In this document: positions 10,840 through 19,665 of the stretch, in pieces | Layout: every line of letters starts with the position of its first letter | How positions within the stretch are numbered: position 1 is the stretch's first letter | NCBI RefSeq assembly: GCF_024105735.1 | Contig: NZ_JAAAML010000001.1 | Location: 1,125,809 to 1,189,808 of the forward strand | DNA: 64,000 nucleotides | DNA from: Parahoeflea alexandrii | Lineage (GTDB): Bacteria > Pseudomonadota > Alphaproteobacteria > Rhizobiales > Rhizobiaceae | Direction of reading: 5' to 3' | Notes under the pieces: generated by a model | Database searches by the model: none | What the model saw: only the letters and a program-made list of their open reading frames with translations | Told to the model about the DNA's origin: nothing | Program-made: the position numbers and the translations under genes

Positions 10840-12219
10840 ATGACAGTCAAGAGTCTAAACGACCCCTTCTCAAGCAAGGCCGATCTGCGGCACGGCGCCA
10901 AGTGCGGATGCTCCGCGTGTGCACCGGCGTCCGGCATTCGCGAAGAGAGTACGTTGCAGTCGAGCGAACAGATGATGGAGCGCGCGATCGAAAGCGCCAT
11001 CGTGCGGTCTGTTTTCGGGCATTCCGACATCAGCCGCCGGTCCTTCATGGGCCTGGTCGGGGGAGGGACGGCTGCCGCCGCTCTTGCGTCTATCTTCCCG
11101 ATGGACAAGGCCAAGGCGGCATTGCTCGACACTTTGGGCAAGCCTGAGAAAACCGATCTCAACATCGGCTTTGTGCCGATTACCTGCGCAACGCCGATCA
11201 TCATGGCGCAACCGCTCGGCTTTTATGAGCGCTACGGTCTGAACGCGCAGGTGATCAAGACCGCCGGATGGGCGGTGGCGCGCGACAAGTCGCTGGCCGG
11301 CGAATATGACGCGAGCCACATGCTGACCCCGATGCCATTGGCGATGACGCTCGGCGCCGGCTCGGTGGCCGAACCCTACATCATGCCCGCGGTTGAAAAC
11401 ATCAACGGCCAGGCCATCGTGCTGTCGAACGAGCACAAGGACAAGCGCGATCCGAAGCAGTGGAAGGGTTTCACCTTCGGCGTGCCGTTCGAATACTCGA
11501 TGCACAATTTCCTGCTTCGCTACTATGTCGCCGAGCACGGCCTCGATCCGGATGTCGACATCCAGATCCGTGTCGTACCGCCGCCGGAAATGGTTGCCAA
11601 CCTGCGCGCCGGAAACCTCGACGGTTACCTGTCGCCGGATCCGTTCAACCAGCGTGCCGTCTGGGAAAATATCGGCTTCATCCACATCCTGACCAAGGAA
11701 ATCTGGGAAGGCCATCCCTGCTGCGCATTTGCCGCGCCGCTGTCGTTTGCCACCGAGTTGCCCAACACCTACGGGGCGCTGCTCAAGGCGATCATCGACG
11801 CAACGCAATACGCTTCCAATCCCGACAACCGGAAAGAGATCTCGGCGGCGATCGCGCCGACCAATTATCTCAACCAGCCGGTCGAGGTCATCGAGCAGGT
11901 ACTCACGGGAACCTACGCGGATGGGCTGGGCGAAGTGAAGCAGGTGCCCGACCGCATCGACTTCGATCCGTTCCCCTGGCACTCGATGGGTGTGTGGATT
12001 CTCACGCAGATGAAGCGCTGGGGCTATATCGAGGGCGACATCGACTACAAGGCGGTGGCCGAGCAGGTGTACCTCGCCTCCGATGCGAGGAAGATCATGA
12101 CCGATCTCGGCTACGACGCCCCGGCGGAGAGCTACAAGTCGCACGTCATCATGGGCAAGACTTTCGATCCCGCGACGCCGGAAGACTACGTTTCGAGCTT
12201 TGCGATCAAAAAAGGCTGA
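10840..12219 (+). CDS. CmpA/NrtA-type ABC substrate-binding protein, probably for cyanate
   Basis: 459 residues, ATG 10840 with GCAGGAG upstream. A twin-arginine signal SRRSFMGLVGGG lies unusually deep, at about residues 65-77. It is preceded by a hydrophilic stretch containing KCGCSAC (Cys22, 24, 27). The mature part (NIGFVPITCATPIIMAQ, GFYERYGL, PFEYSMHNFLLRYY) matches the nitrate/bicarbonate/cyanate binding family. It heads an operon with a permease, an ATPase and cyanase, so cyanate is the inferred ligand. Nitrate cannot be excluded on sequence alone, but no nitrate reductase is nearby. Confidence 0.87.
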   Translation: MTVKSLNDPFSSKADLRHGAKCGCSACAPASGIREESTLQSSEQMMERAIESAIVRSVFGHSDISRRSFMGLVGGGTAAAALASIFPMDKAKAALLDTLGKPEKTDLNIGFVPITCATPIIMAQPLGFYERYGLNAQVIKTAGWAVARDKSLAGEYDASHMLTPMPLAMTLGAGSVAEPYIMPAVENINGQAIVLSNEHKDKRDPKQWKGFTFGVPFEYSMHNFLLRYYVAEHGLDPDVDIQIRVVPPPEMVANLRAGNLDGYLSPDPFNQRAVWENIGFIHILTKEIWEGHPCCAFAAPLSFATELPNTYGALLKAIIDATQYASNPDNRKEISAAIAPTNYLNQPVEVIEQVLTGTYADGLGEVKQVPDRIDFDPFPWHSMGVWILTQMKRWGYIEGDIDYKAVAEQVYLASDARKIMTDLGYDAPAESYKSHVIMGKTFDPATPEDYVSSFAIKKG

Positions 12220-12222
12220 CGC

Positions 12223-13056
12223 ATGACTGACATGTCCGTGAACAAGCGCGCGGCTATCCTCTCGTTCATCCTGCTGATCGGCGGCCTCCTTTTGTGGGAG
12301 GCCGCCATTCCAGGGCAGAAGGCGGTGGGAGAGCTGACCGAATATGAGCGACTGACGGGGGGTGGGGCGCAGAAAGCCGGCGTTCCGCCGCCGAGCCAGG
12401 TGCTGGAAAAGGCGTGGGAGCAGCTGAGCGACCCGTTCTACGATGCGGGTCCGAACGACAAGGGGATCGGCATCCAGATCGGCTATTCGATCTACCGCGT
12501 GCTGGCCGGCTATTTCCTGGCGGCGCTGATCGCCATACCGTTGGGCTTCCTGATCGGCATGTCCCCGGTTGCCTACAAGGCGCTCAATCCCTTCATCCAG
12601 GTGCTCAGGCCGATCTCGCCGCTGGCGTGGATGCCGCTGGCGCTGTTCATCATCCAGGACAGCGAGACCAGCGCGATCTTCGTGATTTTCATCTGTTCGA
12701 TCTGGCCGATGCTGATCAACACCGCCTTTGGCGTTGCCGGAGTGCGCAAGGACTGGGTCAATGTCGCACGGACCCATGAGCTCGGTGCCCTGCGCACCGC
12801 CTTTATGGTGATCCTGCCGGCGGCCGCTCCAACGATCGTGACCGGCATGCGCATTTCCATCGGCATTGCCTGGCTGGTGATCGTTGCGGCCGAAATGTTG
12901 GTCGGCGGCACGGGTATTGGATACTACGTCTGGAACGAGTGGAACAATCTCGATCTGACCTCGGTCATCTTTTCCATCCTGATGATCGGCGTTGTCGGCA
13001 TGGCGCTCGACGCGATGTTCGGTGTGTTGCAGCGCTTTGTCGTCTACAGCGAATAG
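12223..13056 (+). CDS. ABC transporter permease, NrtB/CynB type
   Basis: 277 residues with about six membrane spans. The N-terminal span is ILSFILLIGGLLLWEAAIP, followed by a long periplasmic loop. The ATPase-coupling EAA-like region is ARTHELGALRTAFMVILPAA. The gene starts four bases after the binding-protein stop and is followed ten bases later by the ATPase gene, so all belong to one transcript. The family serves nitrate, sulfonate and taurine systems; the adjacent cyanase points to cyanate uptake. Confidence 0.9.
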   Translation: MTDMSVNKRAAILSFILLIGGLLLWEAAIPGQKAVGELTEYERLTGGGAQKAGVPPPSQVLEKAWEQLSDPFYDAGPNDKGIGIQIGYSIYRVLAGYFLAALIAIPLGFLIGMSPVAYKALNPFIQVLRPISPLAWMPLALFIIQDSETSAIFVIFICSIWPMLINTAFGVAGVRKDWVNVARTHELGALRTAFMVILPAAAPTIVTGMRISIGIAWLVIVAAEMLVGGTGIGYYVWNEWNNLDLTSVIFSILMIGVVGMALDAMFGVLQRFVVYSE

Positions 13057-13066
13057 GAGAACCACC

Positions 13067-13951
13067 GTGACCACTCCTTTCTTGAGCGTTGAACGCCTTA
13101 GCCAGAGATACCCGGACGGGGAGGGCGGCCAGACCACGATTTTCGAGAATGCCAGTTTCGGCATCGAGCGGGGCGAATTCGTCGTCATTCTCGGCCACTC
13201 GGGCTGCGGCAAGTCGACGATCATGAACATCCTGGCCGGACTGGCCGAGGCCAGCGAGGGCGTTGTCATCATGGATGGCAAGGAGGTCTCCGGACCCAGC
13301 CTTGATCGCGGCGTGGTGTTTCAGAACTATTCGCTGCTGCCCTGGCTGAGCGCGCTCAAGAACGTGACGTTTGCCGTCGCGGCCCGTTATCCGGACTGGT
13401 CGAAGGACCAGGTTCTGAGCCACTCGAAGAAGCATCTCGAGATGGTCGGCCTGAGCGCGGATGTGTTCCACCGAAAGCCGAGCCAGCTGTCGGGCGGCAT
13501 GCGCCAGCGTGTGTCTATCGCCCGGGCGTTTTCGATCAGTCCGAAGCTGCTGTTGCTGGACGAGCCGTTCGGTGCGCTCGATGCGCTGACGCGGGGCACC
13601 ATTCAGGACGAGCTGCTGAAGGTCTGGGCGGGGACCAACCAGACCGTGTTCATGATCACCCACGATATCGACGAGGCAATCCTGCTGGCGGACCGCATCC
13701 TGCTGATGACCAACGGCCCGTTCGCGCGGGTGGCGGAATCCGTGGAGATCACCATTCCGCGGCCGCGCAACCGGATCGAGATCGTCGAGCATCCGAACTA
13801 CTACGCGATCCGCAATCATCTGGTGCAGTTCCTTGGCAAACATTCGAAGGAACTCGCAGGACCGACAGACGCCGTCGAGAACCGGCCCGAGACGGTCCGC
13901 ATCGACAAGACCGCGCCGGCTGCGCGGTCGCCCAAGAAACTCGCCGTTTAA
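13067..13951 (+). CDS. ABC transporter ATP-binding protein, NrtD/CynD type
   Basis: 294 residues from GTG 13067, preceded by TAGGAGAACCACC. Walker A is GHSGCGKST, the Q-loop region is [11 protein letters not shown], the signature is LSGGMRQR and Walker B is [11 protein letters not shown]. The switch His lies in [15 protein letters not shown]. The C-terminal extension after about residue 255 is poorly conserved and basic. It energises the upstream permease. Coupling to cynS suggests a cyanate uptake system feeding cytoplasmic detoxification and nitrogen release. Confidence 0.93.
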   Translation: MTTPFLSVERLSQRYPDGEGGQTTIFENASFGIERGEFVVILGHSGCGKSTIMNILAGLAEASEGVVIMDGKEVSGPSLDRGVVFQNYSLLPWLSALKNVTFAVAARYPDWSKDQVLSHSKKHLEMVGLSADVFHRKPSQLSGGMRQRVSIARAFSISPKLLLLDEPFGALDALTRGTIQDELLKVWAGTNQTVFMITHDIDEAILLADRILLMTNGPFARVAESVEITIPRPRNRIEIVEHPNYYAIRNHLVQFLGKHSKELAGPTDAVENRPETVRIDKTAPAARSPKKLAV

Positions 13952-13974
13952 CACCCTGAGCAGGAGACTTCATC

Positions 13975-14427
13975 ATGGCCAAAATGATGACCAAGGAAGA
14001 CGTGACCGAAATGATACTGTCTGCCAAGCGCACGACAGGCATGAAATGGGAGGACATCGCCGAGAAGATCGGCATGTCGCCGGTGTGGACGCATTCGGCC
14101 GCAATGGGCATGAACGCGATGCCCAAGGACAAGGCCGAGGCGATGGTCTCCGTGATGGGGCTGCCGCAGGAGGCGGCGCTGGTGCTGCAGGAGTATCCCA
14201 CCAAGATCTGGGAGCAGGCAGTGCCGACCGACCCCTGCGTCTACCGGCTCTACGAAATCGTCGGGGTCTATGGTCCGACGATCAAGACGCTGATCCAGGA
14301 GGAGTTCGGCGACGGCATCATGTCGGCCATCGATTTCGACATGCAGATCACCCGCGTGGCCAATCCCAAGGGCGACCGGGTCAAGATCGAGATGTCGGGC
14401 AAGTTCCTGGGCTACAATTCCTGGTAA
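13975..14427 (+). CDS. cynS: Cyanase (cyanate hydratase)
   Basis: 150 residues. The C-terminal catalytic signature [20 protein letters not shown] includes Arg91 and Glu94. Ser117 in [11 protein letters not shown] supplies the third catalytic residue, matching Arg96, Glu99 and Ser122 of E. coli CynS. The N-terminal helix bundle ([20 protein letters not shown]) is typical. Cyanase turns cyanate plus bicarbonate into ammonia and CO2 as a decamer. It lies 23 bases after the ATPase gene with AGCAGGAG before the start. Its stop TAA overlaps the next ATG by one base. Confidence 0.97.
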   Translation: MAKMMTKEDVTEMILSAKRTTGMKWEDIAEKIGMSPVWTHSAAMGMNAMPKDKAEAMVSVMGLPQEAALVLQEYPTKIWEQAVPTDPCVYRLYEIVGVYGPTIKTLIQEEFGDGIMSAIDFDMQITRVANPKGDRVKIEMSGKFLGYNSW

Positions 14428-14891
14428 TGTCGCGGCCTCCCTTCCCACCTTTCACCGAGCAGTCGGCGGTCCAGAAGATCAGGGCCGCCGAGGACGGCTG
14501 GAACGGCCGCGACCCGGCTAAGGTCGCACTCGCCTACACGCCGGACAGCAGGTGGCGGAACCGGAGCGAGTTCATCAATGGGCGCAGCGAAATCGAGGCG
14601 TTCCTGACCCGAAAGTGGGAAAAAGAACTCGAGTACCGGCTGATCAAGGAGCTGTGGGCGTATTCCGGCAACCGTATCGCTGTCCGCTTTGCCTATGAGT
14701 GGCACGATGCGGCGGGAACCTGGTACCGTTCCTATGGCAACGAGAACTGGGAATTCGACGAGGCGGGCTACATGATGACGCGCCACGCCAGCATCAATGA
14801 TGTCGAGATCGCCGAAGCGGACCGGAAATTTCACTGGCCGCAGGGGCGGCGGCCGGAAGAGCATCCGGGATTGACGGAACTCGAATTATAG
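14427..14891 (+). CDS. SnoaL-like (DUF1348, NTF2-fold) protein of the cyanase operon
   Basis: 154 residues. The start ATG at 14427 shares a base with the cynS stop. The sequence [20 protein letters not shown], then [19 protein letters not shown] and the aromatic run [20 protein letters not shown] fit the DUF1348 branch of the NTF2/SnoaL fold. No enzymatic function is established for this branch. Its position as last gene of the cyanate operon suggests an accessory role, perhaps binding a small product or intermediate; that is inference only. Confidence 0.8.
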   Translation: MSRPPFPPFTEQSAVQKIRAAEDGWNGRDPAKVALAYTPDSRWRNRSEFINGRSEIEAFLTRKWEKELEYRLIKELWAYSGNRIAVRFAYEWHDAAGTWYRSYGNENWEFDEAGYMMTRHASINDVEIAEADRKFHWPQGRRPEEHPGLTELEL

Positions 14892-14921
14892 ACCGGCGCC
14901 GATCTATGGGTCGCTGAACGA

Positions 14922-14948
14922 CGAAGGGCGCCGCAGGGGCGCCCTTCG
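14922..14948. terminator. 11-bp perfect stem between convergent cyanate operon and phoX
   Basis: CGAAGGGCGCC (14922-14932) pairs with GGCGCCCTTCG (14938-14948) around GCAGG. It lies between the convergent ends of the cyanase operon and phoX and probably serves both, although neither side has a strong T-run. Confidence 0.65.
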
Positions 14949-14971
14949 CGTTGATGGCTTGTGTGAGCCGG

Positions 14972-16963
14972 TCAGGCCATGCCGATCTTGCCGCCGCCCT
15001 GTTTGGTGACGGCGACGACGGCCGGACGCACCGGCATGTCGTCGCGGAAATCGGGCCAGCGGGTGGCGGGCTGCTCATAGGTGGCGAGGCCTTCGTCACC
15101 GGGATGCTGAACCGCGAGGAACACGGTTTCGCCTGTCGGGTCGAAAAGCGGGCCGCACATCTCGGCGCCGACCGGAACCCGGAAGAACAGTTTCGAGGTG
15201 GCTCGCGCATCCCCATCCGTATCGACGGCCCACAGACCATCGGTACGCCCGGTCCGCTTCTCGGAATTGCCGTCTGTCGAGACCCAGAGGCGTCCGTCAG
15301 CATCGATGGCGCAGTTGTCGGGCATGCCGAACCAGCCGTTGGTGGTGGTTGCGGAGGAGAAGCTGGCGCCGACTTCGGCGACCGCCGGATCTCCGCATTT
15401 GAGCAGGATTTCCCAGGTCGATTTGGTGGAGGCGAAGTCGCCATCGGTCTCGCTGATTTCGATGATGTGGCCGAAGGCATTGTTGGCGCGCGGGTTGGCG
15501 GCGTTTTCGTCACCTTCCTTGCGCCGGGTGTTGTTGGTCAGCATGCAATAGACCTTGCCGGTCATGGCATTGGGCTGAACGTCTTCGGGACGGTCCATCC
15601 TGGTGGCGCCGAGAAGATCACCTGCGCGGCGGGCCTCGATCACCACGTCGGCCTGGCTCATGAAGCCGTTGTCGGCATTGAGCGGGCCTTCACCGTGAAC
15701 CAGCGGCATCCAGTCAACCGTGCCGTCCGCATCAAAGCGCGCGACATAGAGGATGCCATCGTCGAGAAGGTCCATGTTGGCCGCGCGGTCATCGGGGTTG
15801 TAGGCGGCGCTGGTGACAAACTTGTAGACATAGTCGAAGCGCTCGTCATCGCCGCAGTAAAACACCACGCGGCCATCCTTGTTGACAACGCTTTCAGCAC
15901 CTTCATGTTTCATGCGGCCAAGTGCCGTGCGCTTCTTCGGTACCGAGTTGGGGTCCATCGGATCGACTTCGACAACCCAGCCGAAGCGGTTGGGTTCATT
16001 GGGCTCCTTGGAGACATCGAAGCGGTCGTGATGCGTGCCCCAGTTGTACCAGCCGGCGGGAGCGCCGTAGCGCTTGTAGTTGACCGCTTCGGGATGGCCT
16101 TCCGGCAGTTCGCCGATGAAGTAGCCGTGGAAGTTTTCCTCGGCCATCAGCCATGTGCCCCAGGGCGTGACGCCGCCGGCGCAGTTGTTGAGCGTGCCGA
16201 ACACCTTTGTGCCTGACGTGTCCGCATTGGTCTTGAGGCGGTCGTGACCGGCGGCCGGACCGGTCAGCGCCATCTCGGTGCCGACGTGCAAACGGCGGTT
16301 CATCTTGCCGTCGAGGACCGGCATCCATTTGCCGTCCTGCTTGCGGATTTCGATGACGGTGCCACCGTGTGCGGCCATTTCGATGTCGACGATGTCCTTT
16401 GTGAACTCGCCCATCATCACCTTGTCCTTGCCTTCACCATCCTTGCCGATGGTGGCCCAGTTGGGGAACATCAGCTCGGCGTTGGTGTATTCGTGGTTGA
16501 CCACGAGCAGGCCATGGTCGTCGGCACCATCGAGCGGAATGAAGCCGACATAATCGTTGTTGTAGCCGAACTGTTTCGACTGGCTTTCCGCCGTCTGGTT
16601 CATGGGGTCGAAATCCGGCGAATCGGCGAAGACCTTGTCGCCCCAGCGCAGCAGAACATCGGCGTCATAGCCCTCGGCAACGTGATGGGTTTCATCGACG
16701 CCGGCCTCGACTTCGGTGAACGAAAAGGCGCTCATACCTTCCGCACGGGCCTCATCGGCGATCATCAGCGCCAGCGGGCTGACGGTCGTGGCAATGGCGG
16801 TGACGGCGAGCGAGCCGCCAAGGAAGCCGCGGCGCGAGAAACGGCGGTTGATAATGTCGCCCATTGTGGGATTGTCTGACGGGTTGCGGCCGACATCTTC
16901 TTCCGCTTCGCGCAGTTCGGTGAGGTTGATGATTTCTTCATCTGGCTTGAACATGTCGTTCAT
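14972..16963 (-). CDS. phoX: PhoX-family alkaline phosphatase, Tat-exported
   Basis: 663 residues from the ATG at 16963, which has GGAGAAAG just upstream; an ATG at 16975 is the alternative. A twin-arginine signal INRRFSRRGFLGGSLA lies near residues 38-53, followed by a hydrophobic stretch, so the folded protein is exported to the periplasm. PhoX features include VVNHEYTNAELMFP, NNCAGGVTPWGTWLMAEEN, YCGDDERFDYVYKFV and a GWFGMPDNCAIDADGRLWV segment. PhoX enzymes are monomeric Ca/Fe phosphatases that release phosphate from organic esters. A Pho-box-like sequence lies upstream. Convergent with the cyanate operon. Confidence 0.92.
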   Translation of the reverse strand: MNDMFKPDEEIINLTELREAEEDVGRNPSDNPTMGDIINRRFSRRGFLGGSLAVTAIATTVSPLALMIADEARAEGMSAFSFTEVEAGVDETHHVAEGYDADVLLRWGDKVFADSPDFDPMNQTAESQSKQFGYNNDYVGFIPLDGADDHGLLVVNHEYTNAELMFPNWATIGKDGEGKDKVMMGEFTKDIVDIEMAAHGGTVIEIRKQDGKWMPVLDGKMNRRLHVGTEMALTGPAAGHDRLKTNADTSGTKVFGTLNNCAGGVTPWGTWLMAEENFHGYFIGELPEGHPEAVNYKRYGAPAGWYNWGTHHDRFDVSKEPNEPNRFGWVVEVDPMDPNSVPKKRTALGRMKHEGAESVVNKDGRVVFYCGDDERFDYVYKFVTSAAYNPDDRAANMDLLDDGILYVARFDADGTVDWMPLVHGEGPLNADNGFMSQADVVIEARRAGDLLGATRMDRPEDVQPNAMTGKVYCMLTNNTRRKEGDENAANPRANNAFGHIIEISETDGDFASTKSTWEILLKCGDPAVAEVGASFSSATTTNGWFGMPDNCAIDADGRLWVSTDGNSEKRTGRTDGLWAVDTDGDARATSKLFFRVPVGAEMCGPLFDPTGETVFLAVQHPGDEGLATYEQPATRWPDFRDDMPVRPAVVAVTKQGGGKIGMA

Positions 16964-16996
16964 GGCTTTCTCCATCGTGTTGGACTGACCCCGATG

Positions 16997-17035
16997 AATC
17001 CAAATGTACCAATTTGCGTAACGAGCTTATGACAG
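16997..17035 (-). promoter_or_regulatory. Pho-box-like element with possible -10 before phoX
   Basis: On the minus strand CTGTCAT-AAGC-TCGTTAC (17035 down to 17018) has a perfect first 7-base Pho half-site and a weaker second one at the usual 4-base spacing. A TACATT hexamer follows about nine bases later, at the spacing seen in PhoB-activated promoters. The phoX ATG is about 55 bases downstream. Confidence 0.5.
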
Positions 17036-17131
17036 TTGACGCAGGATTGCAGCCTTCCTGTTTAGAAGCGGTGCGCATTGCAGCGCGCTCGCTGGCCTAC
17101 CCGCGGTTCGTGCCGGCTCGGAGGAGTGGAA

Positions 17132-18214
17132 ATGATGACACTGAGAATGGTCTTGCTGGGAAGCGCTGTCGGCCTTGCGCTCGGATGGCTGGCAGTCCCG
17201 GCAGCGGCAGGTGAACTGGAAGACTACCGGAGTGCGCTTGAAGAGTTTCTTGCGGAAAACGGACTTGCCGGCGGGACACTCTTTGTGCGGGGACCGGAAA
17301 CCGAGATCGAGGTTGTTGCCGGCATGGCCGAGACCGGGACCCGGCGGCCGGTGACACCGGATACGCGGTTCTACATAGCCTCCACCGGCAAGATGATGGT
17401 TGCCGCCGCGGTCCTCGCCCATGTCGAAAAGGGGGATCTCGATCTCGATGCCAGGGTCTGGCCGCTGGTTCGCGATCTGCCGGGTATTGATGCGCTTGAG
17501 GGGATTGGCGAAGTCACGCTCCGCCAATTGCTCAATCATACTTCCGGTCTCGCAGATTATCTCGACGACAGTTTTGTGGGCGCTGCCCTGCTTGATATGA
17601 AGCGGCGGTGGAGCGAGGCCGAGGCCCTTGCCTTTGCCTATGGAGAACCTGCCTATGGCGAGCCCGGCGAGATTTTTGAGTACTCCAACAGCAATTATGT
17701 GCTGCTCGGCCATATTCTCAAAAACCGATCTGCGGATCTGGAGGCCGCACTTCGGGAGAGCGTGTTCGTTCCCTCGGGCATGTTGGCGACCACGGTCGGC
17801 GCCTCCGCGGAGGAGGCCGATCTCGCACATGGCTACGCCGGCGAAACCGGGGATACTGATATCAGTCAGTTGTCCTGGGCGAGTGTTCTGGCGGACGGGC
17901 CGCTGGTCAGCACCGCGCGGGATGTTGCAGGTTTCCTGCAGGCGTTGATGCGCGAACAGAGGATACTCAAAGCCGATCTGCTTGAAGAGATGCTGGCCGG
18001 CACTAAGCAGGACGATAGCTACGGTCTCGGCATGGCCAACGGCGGCGATGATTGGGGCGACTGGTACGGCCATTCGGGCAGCTATGATGGTTTCGAGGCA
18101 GACGCCCGGTACTATCCAGATGCCGATCTGGTGCTGGTCTATACGGTCAACGGCAACAGCGTCACGGATACGGATCTTCTGGATCTCGCCGCCGGAATCT
18201 ACTTCGACAACTAG
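17132..18214 (+). CDS. Serine beta-lactamase-like hydrolase (class C / PBP4b-type fold), secreted
   Basis: 360 residues; GGAGGAG precedes ATG 17132. A Sec signal peptide ends near AVPAAAG (about residue 26). The nucleophile motif is ASTGKMMVAAA (SxxK) and the Tyr motif is YSNSNY. The third motif is GHSGSYDG, the HxG variant of the KTG box common in esterase- or D-aminopeptidase-like members. RQLLNHTSGLADY is the family landmark. The protein probably acts on peptides, esters or peptidoglycan fragments in the periplasm; antibiotic resistance should not be assumed. Divergent from phoX. Confidence 0.88.
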   Translation: MMTLRMVLLGSAVGLALGWLAVPAAAGELEDYRSALEEFLAENGLAGGTLFVRGPETEIEVVAGMAETGTRRPVTPDTRFYIASTGKMMVAAAVLAHVEKGDLDLDARVWPLVRDLPGIDALEGIGEVTLRQLLNHTSGLADYLDDSFVGAALLDMKRRWSEAEALAFAYGEPAYGEPGEIFEYSNSNYVLLGHILKNRSADLEAALRESVFVPSGMLATTVGASAEEADLAHGYAGETGDTDISQLSWASVLADGPLVSTARDVAGFLQALMREQRILKADLLEEMLAGTKQDDSYGLGMANGGDDWGDWYGHSGSYDGFEADARYYPDADLVLVYTVNGNSVTDTDLLDLAAGIYFDN

Positions 18215-18227
18215 TCGCCCTGTCGTC

Positions 18228-19463
18228 TCATTCCGCCGGCGCCAGTTCCGGCCGCTCCACGGCCTGTTCCCGGATCGGCCAGTGGACGATCGCGGCGAAG
18301 ATGCCGAGTGCCACGCCCAGCCACCAGACCGGGTTGTAGGTGCCGAAGATGTCGTAGAGATAGCCGCCGAGCCAGACGCCGAGGAAGGAGCCGACTTGGT
18401 GGGCGAGAAACACCACCCCACCCAGCATGCCGAGATGGCCGGTGCCGAACATGATTGCCACCAGCGCATTGGTCGGAGGCACGGTCGACAGCCACAGCAG
18501 GCCCATGACGATGGCGAAGATCACCACCGAGGTGCTGGTCTGCGGCAGCAGCAGGAATGCGGTGACGGCGATTGAACGGCCGATATAGATCCAGACCAGT
18601 GCCATCGGCTTGGAATAGCGCTGGCCGATATAGCCCGAGGCCAGCGAACCGATGATGTTGAAGAAGCCGATGAGCGCCAGCGACAGCACCGCAAAGGAGC
18701 TTTCGATACCGATATCGCGTAGATAGGCCGGGAAATGGGCGGTGATGAAGGCCACCTGGAAGCCGCAGACGAAGAAACCGGAGACCAGCAGCAGGTAGCT
18801 CTTGTGGCCGAGCGCTTCGCGCAGGGCTTCACCGATAGACTGCTTGTACTGAAGCGCCGATTGCGAGCCGGAATTCGAGTTGCCGCGCAGCGGAATGGCC
18901 AGGAACGGGATGATGAACATCATCGCCGCCATCCAGATGAGCGCTTCCTGCCAGCCATAGGCATCGATCAGGCCCTGGCTCAGCGGTGCGAAGACGAACA
19001 TGCCGGCCGAGCCCGCTGCCGTGCCTATGCCGAAGGCCATGGAGCGCCGCTCCGGCGCGACATTGCGGGCAAATGCGGCCAGCACGATGCCGAAGGAGGC
19101 CGACGCAATGCCCAGCCCGACGAGGACGCCGCCGCCGATGTAGAACCAGCCGGGGCTTGGCGCCACCGACATGATGAACAGTCCGCTCGAATAGACGAAT
19201 GCGGACAGGGCCAGCACCTTCCAGGTGCCGAACTTGTCGGCAATCGCGCCAAAAAACGGCTGGCCCAAGCCCCAGAACAGGTTCTGGATCGCCATGGCGA
19301 GACCAAACGTCGTCCGGTCCCAGCCTGTGTCAGCGAGCATCGGCAACTGGAAGAAGCCCATGGCCGAACGTGGTCCGAAGGACAGGAGCGAGATCAGCGA
19401 ACCGGCGATGATGATCAGCCAGGGCAGCGATGGAACGGCTGGGGAGGGGCGGGTTTCGGACAT
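18228..19463 (-). CDS. MFS transporter (oxalate/formate-monocarboxylate-like)
   Basis: 411 residues with twelve predicted spans. AGGAGCCGTTC precedes the ATG. Span 1 carries LLSFGPRSAMGFFQLPMLAD. The loop between spans 2 and 3 reads GAIADKFGTWKVL, an MFS motif A variant. The second half has SGYIGQRYSKPMALVWIYIG. The overall pattern resembles OFA or monocarboxylate-type carriers. Substrate is not determinable. It is convergent with the beta-lactamase-like gene, 13 bases apart, and has its own upstream region. Confidence 0.85.
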   Translation of the reverse strand: MSETRPSPAVPSLPWLIIIAGSLISLLSFGPRSAMGFFQLPMLADTGWDRTTFGLAMAIQNLFWGLGQPFFGAIADKFGTWKVLALSAFVYSSGLFIMSVAPSPGWFYIGGGVLVGLGIASASFGIVLAAFARNVAPERRSMAFGIGTAAGSAGMFVFAPLSQGLIDAYGWQEALIWMAAMMFIIPFLAIPLRGNSNSGSQSALQYKQSIGEALREALGHKSYLLLVSGFFVCGFQVAFITAHFPAYLRDIGIESSFAVLSLALIGFFNIIGSLASGYIGQRYSKPMALVWIYIGRSIAVTAFLLLPQTSTSVVIFAIVMGLLWLSTVPPTNALVAIMFGTGHLGMLGGVVFLAHQVGSFLGVWLGGYLYDIFGTYNPVWWLGVALGIFAAIVHWPIREQAVERPELAPAE

Positions 19464-19609
19464 GAACGGCTCCTGAGATGTGGGGCGACTTTAGGCATTT
19501 CCATCCATTCGACAAGTGCATTTGTTTGAAGGAATGGATCAGCAGAATTGATGTTCGCCACTCGTTAACCGCGAAAGTCGACACTGCCGGCTGATTTCGC
19601 ACACCATGG

Positions 19610-19636
19610 TTGTGGATGGCTGTGGCAGTCTATAAT
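19610..19636 (+). promoter_or_regulatory. Candidate promoter for the DUF2339 gene
   Basis: A perfect TATAAT lies at 19631-19636. TTGTGG at 19610-19615 is a possible -35 with a short 15-base spacer. The gene start is 30 bases beyond. The short spacer lowers confidence. Confidence 0.35.
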
Positions 19637-19665
19637 CGGGACCATTCACTTTACTGGATTTGCGC

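Noticed and set aside
10870-13281. About 800-codon open frame on the minus strand across the cyanate transport genes
   Set aside because: It is rich in His, Arg and Gln typical of reverse-frame shadows in GC-rich DNA, and the opposite strand encodes recognisable transporter proteins.
17132-18214. Antibiotic-resistance beta-lactamase
   Set aside because: The HxG third motif and overall pattern fit the wider serine hydrolase family; nothing shows resistance.
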